NCBI GenBank assembly: GCA_026874595.1 | Contig: CM049311.1 | Coordinates: 59,153,953-59,217,952 of the forward strand | Reading direction: 5' to 3' | Length of the DNA stretch: 64,000 nt | DNA from: Sipunculus nudus | Lineage: Eukaryota > Annelida > Sipuncula > Golfingiida > Sipunculidae | The notes under the pieces: generated by a model | What the model was told of the DNA's origin: nothing | What the model saw: the letters and a program-made list of their open reading frames with translations, nothing else | The model's database searches: none | Position numbers and translations under genes: made by a program | Shown: positions 25,096 to 36,911 of the stretch, piece by piece | Numbering within the stretch: the stretch's first letter is position 1 | Layout: the number at the start of each line of letters is the position of its first letter

Positions 25096-26508
25096 TTGGA
25101 TAAAATGTGTTCAGATTAACGACACTCTACTGTACTTAAAATTATGAGTCCTATAACTTAAAAAAATATCTCAGATGATGTACTTAATTTTTGATAAGTG
25201 ATTCAAGATTTGAACTCTGGACACAGTCATCATTCGAGTTTCCTGTTTATTCAGTAGATTTACTATGTTTGGTATCACCGAGGGTGTGTTGTATTTAACA
25301 GCGTACTTGCTTTATTGCTGTGATCATCTGGTTTATATCATATTGTGTTATAGTTAATAAATATCAGGACTCCAGTCTCATGTCCTGACATATGATCATC
25401 AAATGGATCTTTGTCTGTGTGGCCAGTATTATTTGTACAGCTGATATCGGTCCTGGTTGCATCTTTCAGTTTTTCCTGCACATATACCCTGCTGTCTTTG
25501 ATATGTAAGGAGATGATGATACCTAAAGCAGATGCTGTGCTGCAGAATCACATGCATGCTGCATCACTTATAATAGCATGTAGATGAGCAGATAATGGCC
25601 AGGTCAGGGCAGCCTTGCAGCTGCTGCCATCTGTCAGAAAAACAGTGAGTCACATTTTTCCTGGTTCTTCATGGGGTTTTTTTCCATCTTTTCAAATCAT
25701 GTTATGATAGATTTTGATGATTTTTATATACATTTAAATAATTTTAATCATTAGACCTATAGATAGTTTGATGATCCCTCTTTACTTATTTTAAACACAG
25801 GAATAAATACTTCATGATGAGCACCCCATACTGACCACTGCAGTTCCATGAACACACTGACATTAATGACAACTGGTCTTGGGCCAAGTCAAGTATATGA
25901 TAACCTCATACAACTTCCATATCCTTCTTAGAATACAAACATATTACACTACCATCTAATTAAGGCAATATAGCGAGGTTTTACCATATACGGCATTGAT
26001 GTTGCAAAGTTATTTTTTAGATTCAAAGTATGGTTTATAAAGTAGTATCTCTTATGGTTACTTTGTTGGTTGCCTCGAGTCAAGTTTACCGTTTACAGAA
26101 TGTAGCAAAATGTAGCAAAATGACTGAGATGAGAGATTCTGAGAAGTTGAATCACTCCATGCAGGGGGGTTTTACCCTGCAGGCTACAACCACAACATGA
26201 GATAATGGTTAGAGAACTTGTGTTTGGCTTTCCATGTGGATGGGCATGGCATCTGCCAAGCTGTTTCACTTTACCTCATCTGACAGTTAATGTGATAACA
26301 CTTGAGAAGCTCAGTAGACTCCCAGTAACAACCAGGTTTTAATGCTAGTTCCCTCTTCCTTCGCTGCTGGAGCGGTGCCATTGTCTGGCAAACACCAGAA
26401 GTTTGTGCATAACATAAGAAGCTTGGTGTTAAAGTAAGTTCTTAGGTTGTATAAACTTTTGTTTTAGACTCGTTTTCAGCACAAATTCTAGATTCTGGCT
26501 GTATCAGC
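25096..26508 (+). other. Intronic DNA without a recognised gene
   Basis: Non-coding sequence. At 25967-25995 there is GCGAGGTTTTACCATATA, the reverse complement of the pogo/Tigger-like end at 18104. Nothing else was recognised. Confidence 0.5.
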
Positions 26509-29159
26509 TTTTTAGCTCAGCTGACTATAAGTCATCTGAGCTATAGTCGTGGTCCATTGTCCGTCGTCCGTCCGTCTGTCCGTCCGTCCGTCCGTCCGTC
26601 CGTCCGTCCGTCCGTAGATGTGGCACGTTTTGAAACCGTAAGACCTAGGAATCCAAAATTCGGCATAATGTTAGATGTCCCCAAGATCTCCTACCAAGCC
26701 GAAAACTGGGTCTTTGCAACTTCGTTCCTTTGAGAAATTAAGGAAAAACCTCAATTTTTTATTAAAAACCTATTTTCACACTTCAGGACTGCCTAATATC
26801 AAAACCACTCATCTGTTTTTCCTCATATTTATCATAAATATTCCTCTATATAGTTCCTATGTACATGCCAGAAATTATGTCTGTATTATTTAATTTAAAA
26901 AAGTTATGGGCCCAAACATAATGCATTTTGTAATAAATCAGGAAAGATATTTGATCACTTAACACAAAAAATGTTAAAGCTATCGACCTTATTTCCAGTA
27001 ATATAACTTTAATTAATCAAAATTAAATTGTATACCCAAAATTAGATGAAAATCTTTTAAATTTTCTAAAATATTAATAAAAATAAAAAATTGGTACCTT
27101 AAATTTTGCCCAACTTTGACCATGGCACGTTTTTTTCCTGTAAGTACTGTGGATTTAATTTTCACAGCATGTTTTTGTTAGCATTTCAACTGTTAACACC
27201 AAAAATTTGAAACCAGTTGATCAAAAACTGTAGATTTTAATAAGTTTTCAAGCACCATGTAACATATTGTTTACATAAAGCTAGTGTTATGCAGTTTGCA
27301 AGAGCTCAGCTCCCCAGCTTCAGCTCTTAGTTCCTTAAATTTGGCATACAGTTAGATGTCTCCAAAATCCCCTACCATGCCAAGAATTTGGTCACTAGGA
27401 CTTAATACCTTCGAGATATTAATGAAAAACTTCATTTTTCCATTAAAAACCCATTGTTACACTTCAAGACTGCCTAATATCAAAACCACTGATCTGACTT
27501 TAATCATAAATAATATACATATTTTTCATTCTCTATGCACATGCCAGAATGATGTCAGTATTGCGTAATTGTTTTAAGTTATGGGCCCAAACATAATGCA
27601 CTTTGTAAAAAATCAAGAAATATATTTACTCCCTTAACAAGGGCATTGCAGAAGCTAGAGATTTTTTTGTCAGGGATGTAACATTTTTTAATCAAGATTC
27701 AATTGAATACCCAAAATTAGTTCTGAATTTTTCAAATTTTATAAGTTATTAGTATAAATATAAAATTAGTACCTTAAATTTTGCCCAACTGTGACCATGG
27801 CACGTTTGTGTCCTGGGAGCACTGTTGATATAATTTTCATATCATGCACACATTAGGATTTCAGCTTTTTAGTTTAGAAAGCTGAAAGAAATTGGCCAAA
27901 AATTTTAGCTTTTATTAATGTTTTTTATGAGACCCTGTCAGACTTTGGCTCTCTCCAGCCCCTCTTGAGTCACCTGTATGTTGACCTTGTTGACCTTTCA
28001 TCAAATTATGCACGCTTGAGGCGAGGCATACAGGAATCCAGGCAGCTTATGGCCAGCCACAGTTGATCCAGGTGTCCAACCCAACTCATCTAGTAGTTTT
28101 AACCAACAACATAACAATAAACAATTAATTAATAAATTTTTATTGGTTTTTAATAACAAATTAAAGAAAAATAGAAAAGGAATTTGTTAGTTTATAATAA
28201 CAGGAAATTAACTTGCAGTTACTGATGATATAAGAATCTTGTATCGATGGGTAGAATGTCACATATTCCAAATAACACCATGCAGTCACCTATGGTATTT
28301 TTCAGTTCAATTTTAATGATAAAAAAGTAAATCATATTATTCATTACTAATCATTAGGGATCATATGAAGGAAATTAATGATAGACAAAGATGCAGTTGA
28401 TAAAATTAATCTAGATTCCTACTGTGTCTAGTGTGTACATTGATGTGAAATTAGTCCAAAATGAATTTTTTACAGTTATTTTTTAATATAAATAAAAGCC
28501 ATAAAACCAGGTACTTATGATCATTATTTAAATGTGTGAATTTAGTATATTCTGGATTCTCAACATCATTGGTTGGTGAAACTGAATAAATACCAGACAT
28601 GGTGCGAATACTTTTTAATTGTATTTAAATACGAATATGATTATGTACTCCATTATAAAATTTCTTGCATAAAGAATAGGAATTCAGGTAAAAATGAAAG
28701 TATATGAATACTCGTGCAAATACTTTCAAAATGTATTCATGAATGCATTCATGAATATATTCTTTCTTTATTATTATAATAATCATATCAGTTATATTTC
28801 ATTTTAAAAAATCATATGATTCTCTTATTATTTTTTTATAAAAAATTATATTTGGGACAATATTTGTAATTTTTTTTAATAAATAGTTAAACTCTTATAT
28901 TATATGTTCTGCTTATAAGTTATATGGCCAAGTCAAAATCTGTGTGACAATAGTACTCCATTTGTTAATAAAATAAATGAAATCAATTCTCTTCCCTGTC
29001 TCCAAAGGTACTATCAAAATCATACATAAGCTAAACAACAACAACTCATAATACAGCTTATATTTATTACCACACAAAACCAGCATGTGCCTCATTTCTA
29101 AATAATATTTTTTTATCATATATAACAGCTGAGCGTCGTGACCCATAGGTCCCTTGTTT
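26509..29159 (+). mobile_element. 2.65-kb hairpin-ended repeat element, copy 1
   Basis: The element starts TTTTTAGCTCAGCTGACT with a 13-bp stem (one mismatch) and ATA loop at 26514-26542. A (GTCC)n run follows at 26559-26615. It ends with CAGCTGAGC (29126-29134, the complement of the start GCTCAGCTG), a GACC-CATA-GGTC hairpin (29140-29151) and CCTTGTTT. A near-identical copy lies at 34289-36911 in unrelated flanks. The interior has two diverged tandem halves about 700 bp apart, sharing for example GACTGCCTAATATCAAAACC. The weak ORFs at 26675-26893 and 27356-27568 are these two halves in one frame. No transposase is visible, so it is non-autonomous. T-rich flanks suggest insertion into T-runs. 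Confidence 0.8.
26559..26615. repeat. (GTCC)n microsatellite inside the 2.65-kb element
   Basis: An almost pure GTCC/TCCG run is located just behind the 5' hairpin. The second element copy has a shorter run (34339-34391), so the tract has changed length since the copies separated. Confidence 0.9.
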
Positions 29160-29305
29160 AAGACTGGATTCAACGTATGTTATTCGTTAGCGCAATAGGA
29201 CTTTCCCCCATCATGTTTTGCATACTTCCTGTTAAAATCCAGTGTATGCAATCTGATGCTAAAAGCAGAGCCCATTAAAACATTAACTTTCTACTTTTAA
29301 TTATA

Positions 29306-29360
<55 letters not shown>

Positions 29361-32300
29361 TTAATCAATATATTTAAATTGCATTTAGTCAAATTGGAAT
29401 GATTGTCAATGTAGCACATACTGGTCACATCAATTTTGTTTAATTGTTTTCTAAATGTGTACATTAATGATTAGTGTAGCATCTATTTTGCAGACTAGTT
29501 CTCAGCACAAATTATTGATTGTTCAGAGTCTCCATTTAGTAGACTGGTTTTCAGCACGCATTATTGATTGTTGGAAGCCAGGAGGGTTTTATGTTTTACT
29601 GGTTGACATCTGACATTACACAATTCTCAAGTTGCTCTTTTCGTTTGAAGTAGTGGTTTCAGTTTGATTGAATTAGGCTGCGTTGCCCTCTTTTTATTTC
29701 ATGGTCACATCGTCCCACATGAGTCATAAATCTTCCTATCATTATCCCAATTAATTTTTCCAAGCCTTCACAAATTTGTACATCTAATTAATGGAGAAAA
29801 TGAGATAAACTACAGCATGAAAGGGAATGCATAATTGCTTATTTTGATGACTTGAAATTGATGTATTGTTAAATGTTGTAAGCCATTGAAAAACCACAGG
29901 TCTATTTGCCATTGGCTTATCATTGTACTCCAGGGATCCATATAAATTAAAGTTTTAAAATTTAAGATTTTTAAAAGACATAAGCTGTTTTTTGTTCATA
30001 TATGTAATATTTCTATCAATTTTGATATAAAGTACTCTTCAATCAAGACCTTTATTAATTTAGTATTAATTTATATGCATAGACTAAGGGTTCTGATATT
30101 CAGCTATCAAGAAACAGAAATGGGTAAAAAATGGGAGGATAAATTTTGTGGATAGCTTGCATGGATAACATCAGATTTTGGCATATTTATATCTTATAAA
30201 ATTTTGCACATGACGTGGGCACCTGTCCCATGAAATATATTATTTTTAATTTTATAATAACCACAATACCTGATATTTGATGTTGGGGGAGGGAGGGAAA
30301 TAATGAAAGTTAAAACCAGACCAGTTAGACATATTGTAGTATCTTGTATATGTTTTCTAGGAATCTCCCTGTAGTTTCCACACTGTGCATCCTTGGCTCT
30401 AGGGTCACTTTATGTCCATGGAACAGGTATTAATTGCTGCAGAAACCTTCAGTTTATCAGGTCCACATGTAGGGTCAACTGGGGTCAGCATGAACTGGTA
30501 CACAAATCCAAAACTCGCTCACCAGTAAGTCGTTCTCTCCAGGCAGCTACATAAAGATGAATAATGTTCTAGGTTTTCTCTGCACAGGCTTCTCATCAGT
30601 GTGAGAAAACACATTAAACAGCCAGGATCCTAAACTGCTGGCAGGGCAGAATTTTAAACTGGGTCCACTGGCCATTACCCATCCAGGTGTGTTGTTATTC
30701 ATGGTACAGACTAGAGTCTGTGCCTAGTAGTGCCTCCTGCTGGGGAGTGTCTGTGTAGCCTTCGTGGATGAACCTTCTAGGATTCCAGGAAACCTTCTAG
30801 GAATGCCATAGTTACCAGCCTGTGGTATCTGAAGCAGAGCATAGTTTACTCCGCTGAGTCCGGGTCAGTCACTGGCCACTGTGTCTGTGCGTTTGATCCT
30901 CCCCCACACCTGGCTTGTAGTTATCAATGGTTGCCTACATTTGCAGGTGGGAAGGGCCAGCACAAATTTGTAAATATCACACTGCACACCTCTTGTTTGC
31001 CCCAGGATGTTATTGAACCTGTGTCCAGTTACACAAATAAACATCCAATGTGGACAGGCATTCTCATTTATTATTAATTCTATATTTTTTTTTAACACTT
31101 AAATTTATTTTTTGTTTGTCAGCCTGATAATTAATCTTTTGCCAGTCAGCATATACTGTCCTTTTTAAAATGTTGTTATGTATATAAAAATGTGGTTTGC
31201 TGTGATAAATGTCTTGTCCAGCGAGATTCTGCAAGAATCTGTGATTCGTGTAGATGAGCAGGGGGCCAGTGCAGGCCGGATTTTCTGGAGACCTGTGACT
31301 GACTGGAGTGCCACTTCACCTATCAGTCAGTCAGTATAGCATGGCAGTGTATCAGCAATTCTTAGTCATAGTGTAAGGTGTCAGATGATCAGGGGCATCG
31401 TAGGTTAACTTGGGACAAATAAAGATGTTCACATAAATTTACCATTTGATCATTTAAGAATAAATTTTGAACGCCAAGAGTTGTGGCCCTCACAATAAAG
31501 AATCAGGGTCAGATGACAGCGTATTGATTTGTGGTGGAAAGCAAGTTTGGTCTGTGACCCAGTGAAAAAAGAAGACAGAAAAAAGGAGATTAAACATTGG
31601 GCAGAACTTCAGCATTATAGTTGTGGTTATGTTAGCCCATTTAATGAGAGGAAAGGTGATCACAACATCACACAGTTGTTAAATTTACATCTGAAGAGAT
31701 GTCAGATTTCCTTTTAACAGAGATGCATCCTGTGTGTACCTTACTGGGCCAAGTAAGGTGGTATTAATGTGTGTACATAGCTGCCACCTGATGTCTAATT
31801 TTATAACTAAATCAACAGACTTGGATGTTAGTATATAAGGCAGATGTTTATTTGTGGATTAGTAACAGTTAAATACAAAAATATCATGATTGGCAGCAAT
31901 AAAGTTGGCAGGAGCCATGCAACGTTCAAACTACTGAGTTTAGTCTGGCTGTAACGTTACAGTACACAGAAGACAGTGAAGTTTATCTGACTGCTAACAT
32001 TCAGCGGCAGATAACGTTATACAACAACAACAAAATTTAATATGTATTGGGAAGGCAGCATGCCATGGCAGATAAAAATTAATAGATAATGTCTTTCAAG
32101 ATTGTCATGGTCCAGTGAGATCAATCTAAAACAAGATGAGGAGACGGAGGTCCTCAGCAGAGCCTGTAAAAGTTCCCAGTCAGCAAAAATACACCGCAAA
32201 CGACAATTTGAGCGGTGGATATAGTCAGTGTGGCTTTATCAGGAGGAGACAAATGAAGACTGATAGATCCCTGTAGATTAATGTGTGGTAATAAATGCTA

Positions 32301-32799
32301 GAAGATAAAACCCAGGGGAGTGAGAGAAAAATGCTTGGTAAATTTTGCCAGGACTGTGATATGACAATGGCGACATAGTTCCTCCACGGAGCAGCCAGCC
32401 TGGTTTAATTAATATGGAACCATTTGGGTATATCAGCATGAAATGTTATGAGGCAGCACTGGCAGTCAGTGAGGCAGGGTTCTTCTTGCTTCATGTTATC
32501 AGTCACAGACAGTGCTGATTCAGCGGACCAGACCAGCAGCGCTGAGGAACGATCACCAGCTGCTGATGCTGCTGGCTTATTTCTTGCTGGTTCCCGGGCC
32601 ATCTTGATGCCTGCGGTTACTGTTGAGTCATAAACCATGTTTCTTGGCTGATTATAGCATGTCCTAGACAAGCGTTAAAGCAACTAAGTCACATGGCAAA
32701 GAAACTATAAATTTATATGAATTATTTTAAAAAAATAATCATTATGTTTAGTCTGATGAATCATGTTAGTTATTAGGGTTCTGCTTCAATAAAATAATA
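29160..32799 (+). other. Intronic DNA without a recognised gene
   Basis: Non-coding sequence containing a TA-rich microsatellite at 29302-29358. The stretch 30350-31000 is less AT-rich than its surroundings but has no long ORF. Nothing else was recognised. Confidence 0.55.
29302..29358. repeat. (AT)n microsatellite
   Basis: About 28 AT units with one G interruption near 29311. It lies 140 bases after the 3' end of the 2.65-kb element. Confidence 0.93.
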
Positions 32800-33650
32800 A
32801 TCACCCTGTCTGTCTGTCCATCCATCCCTCCGTCTGTCCATTCCTCTGTCTGTCTGTCCACAGTTTCATTTCCGGATGATTACTCCAGTTTTGATTCAAA
32901 TATGGATTTCAAACTTGATATATAAATGGCCCACCACTAAAACAAAAATCATATTGATTTTCGGTTCATAAGGTCGAAGGTCAGGGTCTTAGGACTCACA
33001 TTTTTTAAAAACTTTGTGGATGCATTTTAAGCCAAACTTTCCATGCCTGTCTTTCCATCTTACACATATAGGACACCTGCCAACAGGGTAACATCTCTGT
33101 CAATCTTGGGGTCTCCAGTTCAAAGGTCAAAATCACACAAGCCATCTGTCCAAAAATTCATTTCCAGATGACAACTCCATTTGGGATTCACATATGGATT
33201 TCTAACTTAATACATAAATGGCCCACCACTTAAGCAAGAACCCTATTGATTTTGGGGTCATGAGGTCAGAGGTCTAGGTCACAGTCACCACATCTTAAAA
33301 AAGATTATGGATGCATTTTAAGCAAAACCTTTCATACCAGAGGTTCTATCTTACACATACAGCTCACCTGCCAATAGGCAAAGATCCCTTTCCTTGTTGG
33401 GGTCACAAGGTTCAAGGTCACAGGAGTCATCTGTCCATGCATTGATTTCTAAAACCTAACATAACTCCAGTTTGGATTCATACATTGATTTCAAACAAAA
33501 TATATATATGACACACCAAAAAAACAAAAACTCTATTGATTTTGGGGTCGTGAGGTCAAGGTCTCAGGACTCACAATTCTAAAAAGTTGAGAATGCCTTT
33601 TAAGCCAAACATTTCATGCCAGTCTTCCCATCTTGCTTCAGTGTTTAAAT
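32800..33650 (+). mobile_element. Partial repeat element of about 290-bp tandem units with AGGTCA half-sites
   Basis: It opens with AATCACCCTGTCTGTCTGTCC and contains at least three diverged units. The units are marked by TTTCC(G/A)GATGA...ACTCCAGTTT...GATTCA near 32869 and 33161, and a decayed one near 33446. The same unit sequence forms the array at 42893-44374. Each unit carries degenerate AAGGTCA/GAGGTCA motifs. The shared 3' hairpin end (GACCCATRGGTC) is missing, so this copy looks 3'-truncated. It has no coding capacity. Confidence 0.65.
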
Positions 33651-34288
33651 AAAAGAAGTCTATGGGCCTTTAGCTATGCCGTTCCTGATATGTCAGTAGG
33701 CCTATTCTTCTTGTTATTTTTAATTTTAAAAATTTTTTTAACTAAAAAAATGTATTTAGTTGATTAATAACTATAAAAAAACTTCCTGGTGTCTGTGTAG
33801 AGTCTTAAATGTTAAATACATCATGCTGACATGTAAAATTAAACATTTTAAATGCTGATAATGTTTGAATCACTGACATGTTTTAATTTTTCTTAAATTT
33901 TAAATGAAAAATGCATTTATTTGAATTTATAAAATCTTCTTTAAATATATCATGTTGACATGTGTAATTATACATTCTAGCTGCTGTTAATTTTGGATTC
34001 ACAGACAGAAAAACACAATACATACCGTGGAATACTGATGATCATTGGGTTTCCTTTAATAGAGGGATGTCAATATTAGAGAAGTAAACTACCTCCAAAT
34101 TTAATTCTCATAGGGAAAATTTACATGTTCATTATGGAGAGGTGCCAACAAGAGAAAGGTGCTTATAATGTGAGGTTTTCTTATACAAAGTAGTGTACAT
34201 CAGTTATGTTTACCAGTGTTAATTATGTCCATAGTTATTTTAATATTGTTGGTTTATTTATACCAATCTGCTGTCTTTTGTATGTCTG
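33651..34288 (+). other. Intronic DNA with a possible pogo/Tigger-like relic
   Basis: AT-rich non-coding sequence. At 34020-34195 there are phrases such as TTATAATGTGAGGTTTTCTTATA and ATTATGGAGAGGTGCC, which resemble decayed ends of pogo/Tigger-like DNA elements. No clean inverted repeat was found. Confidence 0.35.
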
Positions 34289-36911
34289 TTTTTAGCTCAG
34301 CTGACTATAAGTCATCTGAGCTATAGTCGTGGTCCATTGTCCGTCGTCCGTCCGTCTGTCCGTCCGTCCGTCCGTCCGTCCGTCCGTCCGTAGATGTGGC
34401 ACGTTTTGAAACCGTAAGACCTAGGAATCCAAAATTCAGCATAATGTTAGATGTCCCCAAGATCTCCTACCAAGCCGAAAACTGGGTCCTTGCGACTTCA
34501 TTCCTTTGAGAAATAAAGGAAAAACCTCAATTTTTTATTAAAAACCTATTTTCACTCTTTAGGACTGCCTAATATCAAAACCACTCATCTGTTTTTCCTC
34601 ATATTTCCTATAAATAATCCTCTATATAATTTCTATGTACATGCCAGAAATTAGGTCTGTATTATTTAATTTAAAAAAGTAATGGGCCTAAACATAATGC
34701 ATTTTGTAAATAATCAGGAAAGAAATTTTATCACTTAACACAAAACTTGTTAAAGCTAAGCACTTTTTTTCGAGTAATATTACTTTTATAAATCAAAATT
34801 AAATTGTATACCCAAAATTAGATCAAAATCTTTTAAATTTTTAAAAATATTAGCAAAAATAAAAAATTGGTACCTTAAATTTTGCCCAACTTTGACCATG
34901 GCACGTTTTTTTGCTGTAACTGCTGTGGATTTAATTTTCACAGTATGTTTTTGTTAGCATTTCAACTGTTAACACCAAAAATTTGAAACCAGTTGATCAA
35001 AAACTGTAGATTTTATTCAAGTTTTCAAGCACCATGTCACATATTGCTAGTGTTATGCAGTTTGCTAGAGCTCAGATCCCGAGCTTCAGCTCTAAGTTCC
35101 TTAAATTTGGCATACAGTTAGATTTCTCCAAAATCCCCTACCATGCCAAGAATTTGGTCACCAGGACTTAATTCTTTCGAGATATCAATGAAAAACTTCA
35201 TTTTTCCATTGAAAACCCAATGTTACACTTTAAGACTGCCTAATATCAAAACCACTGATCTGACTTTGATCATATATAATATACATATTTTTCTATACAT
35301 TCACTATGCACATGCCAGAAATGATGTCAGTATTGTGTATTTTTTTTAAGTTATGGGCCCAAACATAATGCACTTTGTATAAAAAATCAAGAAATATATT
35401 TACTCCCTTAACAAGGGCATTGCTGAAGCTAGAGATTTTTTTTGTCAGGGATGTAACATTATTTAATCAAGATTCAATTGAATACCCAAAATTAGTTCTG
35501 AATTTTTCAAATTTTATAAGTTATTAGTATAAATATAAAATTAGTACCTTAAATTTTGCCCAACTGCGACCAAGGCACGTTTGTTTCCCGTGAGCACTGT
35601 TGACATAATTTTCATATCATGCACACATAAGGATTTCAGCTTTTTAGTTTAGAAAGCTGAAAGAAATTTGCCAAATATTGTAGCTTTTATTAATGTTTTT
35701 TATGAGACCCTGTCAGACTTTGGCTCTCTCCAGCCCCTCTTGAGTCACCTGTATGTTGACCTTGTTGACCTTTCATCAAATTATGCACGCTTGAGGGGAG
35801 AATCCAGGCAGGTTATGGCCAGCCACAGTTGATCCAGGTGTTCAACCCAACTCATCTAGTAGTTTTAACCAACAACATAACAATAAACAATAAATTAATA
35901 AATTTTTATTGGTTTTTAATAACAAATTAAAGAAAAATAGAAAAGGAATTTGTTAGTTTATAATAACAGGAAATTAACTTGCAGTTACTGATGATATAAG
36001 AATCTTGTATCGATGGGTAGAATGTCACATATTCCAAATAACACCATGCAGTCACCTATGGCATTTTTCAGTTCATTTTTAATGATAAAGAAGTAAATCA
36101 TATTATTCATTACTAATCATTAAGGATTATATGAAGGAAATTAATGATAGACAAAGATGCAGTTGATAATATTAATCTAGATTCCTACTGTGTCTAGTGT
36201 GTACATTGATGTGAAATTAGTCCAAAATGAATTTTTTACAGTTATTTTTTAATATAAATAAAAGCCATAAAACCAGGTACTTATGATCATTATTTAAATG
36301 TGTGAAATTTGTATATTCTGGATTCTCAACATCATTGTTTGGTGAAAACTGAATAAATACCAGACATGGTGCGAATACTTTGTAATTGTATTTAAATACG
36401 AATATGATTATGTACTCCATTATAAAATTTCTTGCATAAAGAATGGGAATTCAGGTAAAAATGAAAGTATATGAATACTCGTGCAAATACTTTCAAAATG
36501 TATTCATGAATGCATTCATGAATATATTCTTTAATATTATTTTAATAATCATATCAGTTATATTTCATTTTAAAAAATCATATGATTCTCTTATTATTTT
36601 TAATAAAAATTATATTTGGGACAATATTTGTAATTTTTTTAATAAATTATATTATATGTTCTGCTTATAAGTTATATGGCCAAGTCAAAATCTGTGTGAC
36701 AGTAGTACTCCATTTGTTAATAAAATAAATGAAATCAATCCTCTTCCCTGTCTCCAAAGGTACTATCAAAATCATACATAAGCTAAACAACAACAACTCA
36801 TAATACAGCTTATATTTATTACCACACAAAACCAGCATGTGCCTCATTTCTAAATAATATTTTTTTATCATATATAACAGCTGAGCGTCGTGACCCATAG
36901 GTCCCTTGTTT
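34289..36911 (+). mobile_element. 2.62-kb hairpin-ended repeat element, copy 2
   Basis: This is a near-identical copy of 26509-29159. It has the same 5' hairpin (34294-34322), a shorter (GTCC)n run, the same two internal halves and the same 3' end (CAGCTGAGC, then the GACC-CATA-GGTC hairpin and CCTTGTTT). Differences are scattered substitutions and small indels, such as a shorter sequence near 35795 where copy 1 has GAGGCGAGGCATACAGGAATCC. Similarity stops at the hairpin ends on both sides, so two insertions fit better than a segmental duplication. Both copies lie in the same orientation as NAV. Confidence 0.8.

Noticed and set aside
26675-27568. Two similar short ORFs (72 and 70 codons) that look like paralogous small proteins
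   Set aside because: They are the two diverged internal halves of the non-coding 2.65-kb element; the same ORF is partly repeated in the other copy.
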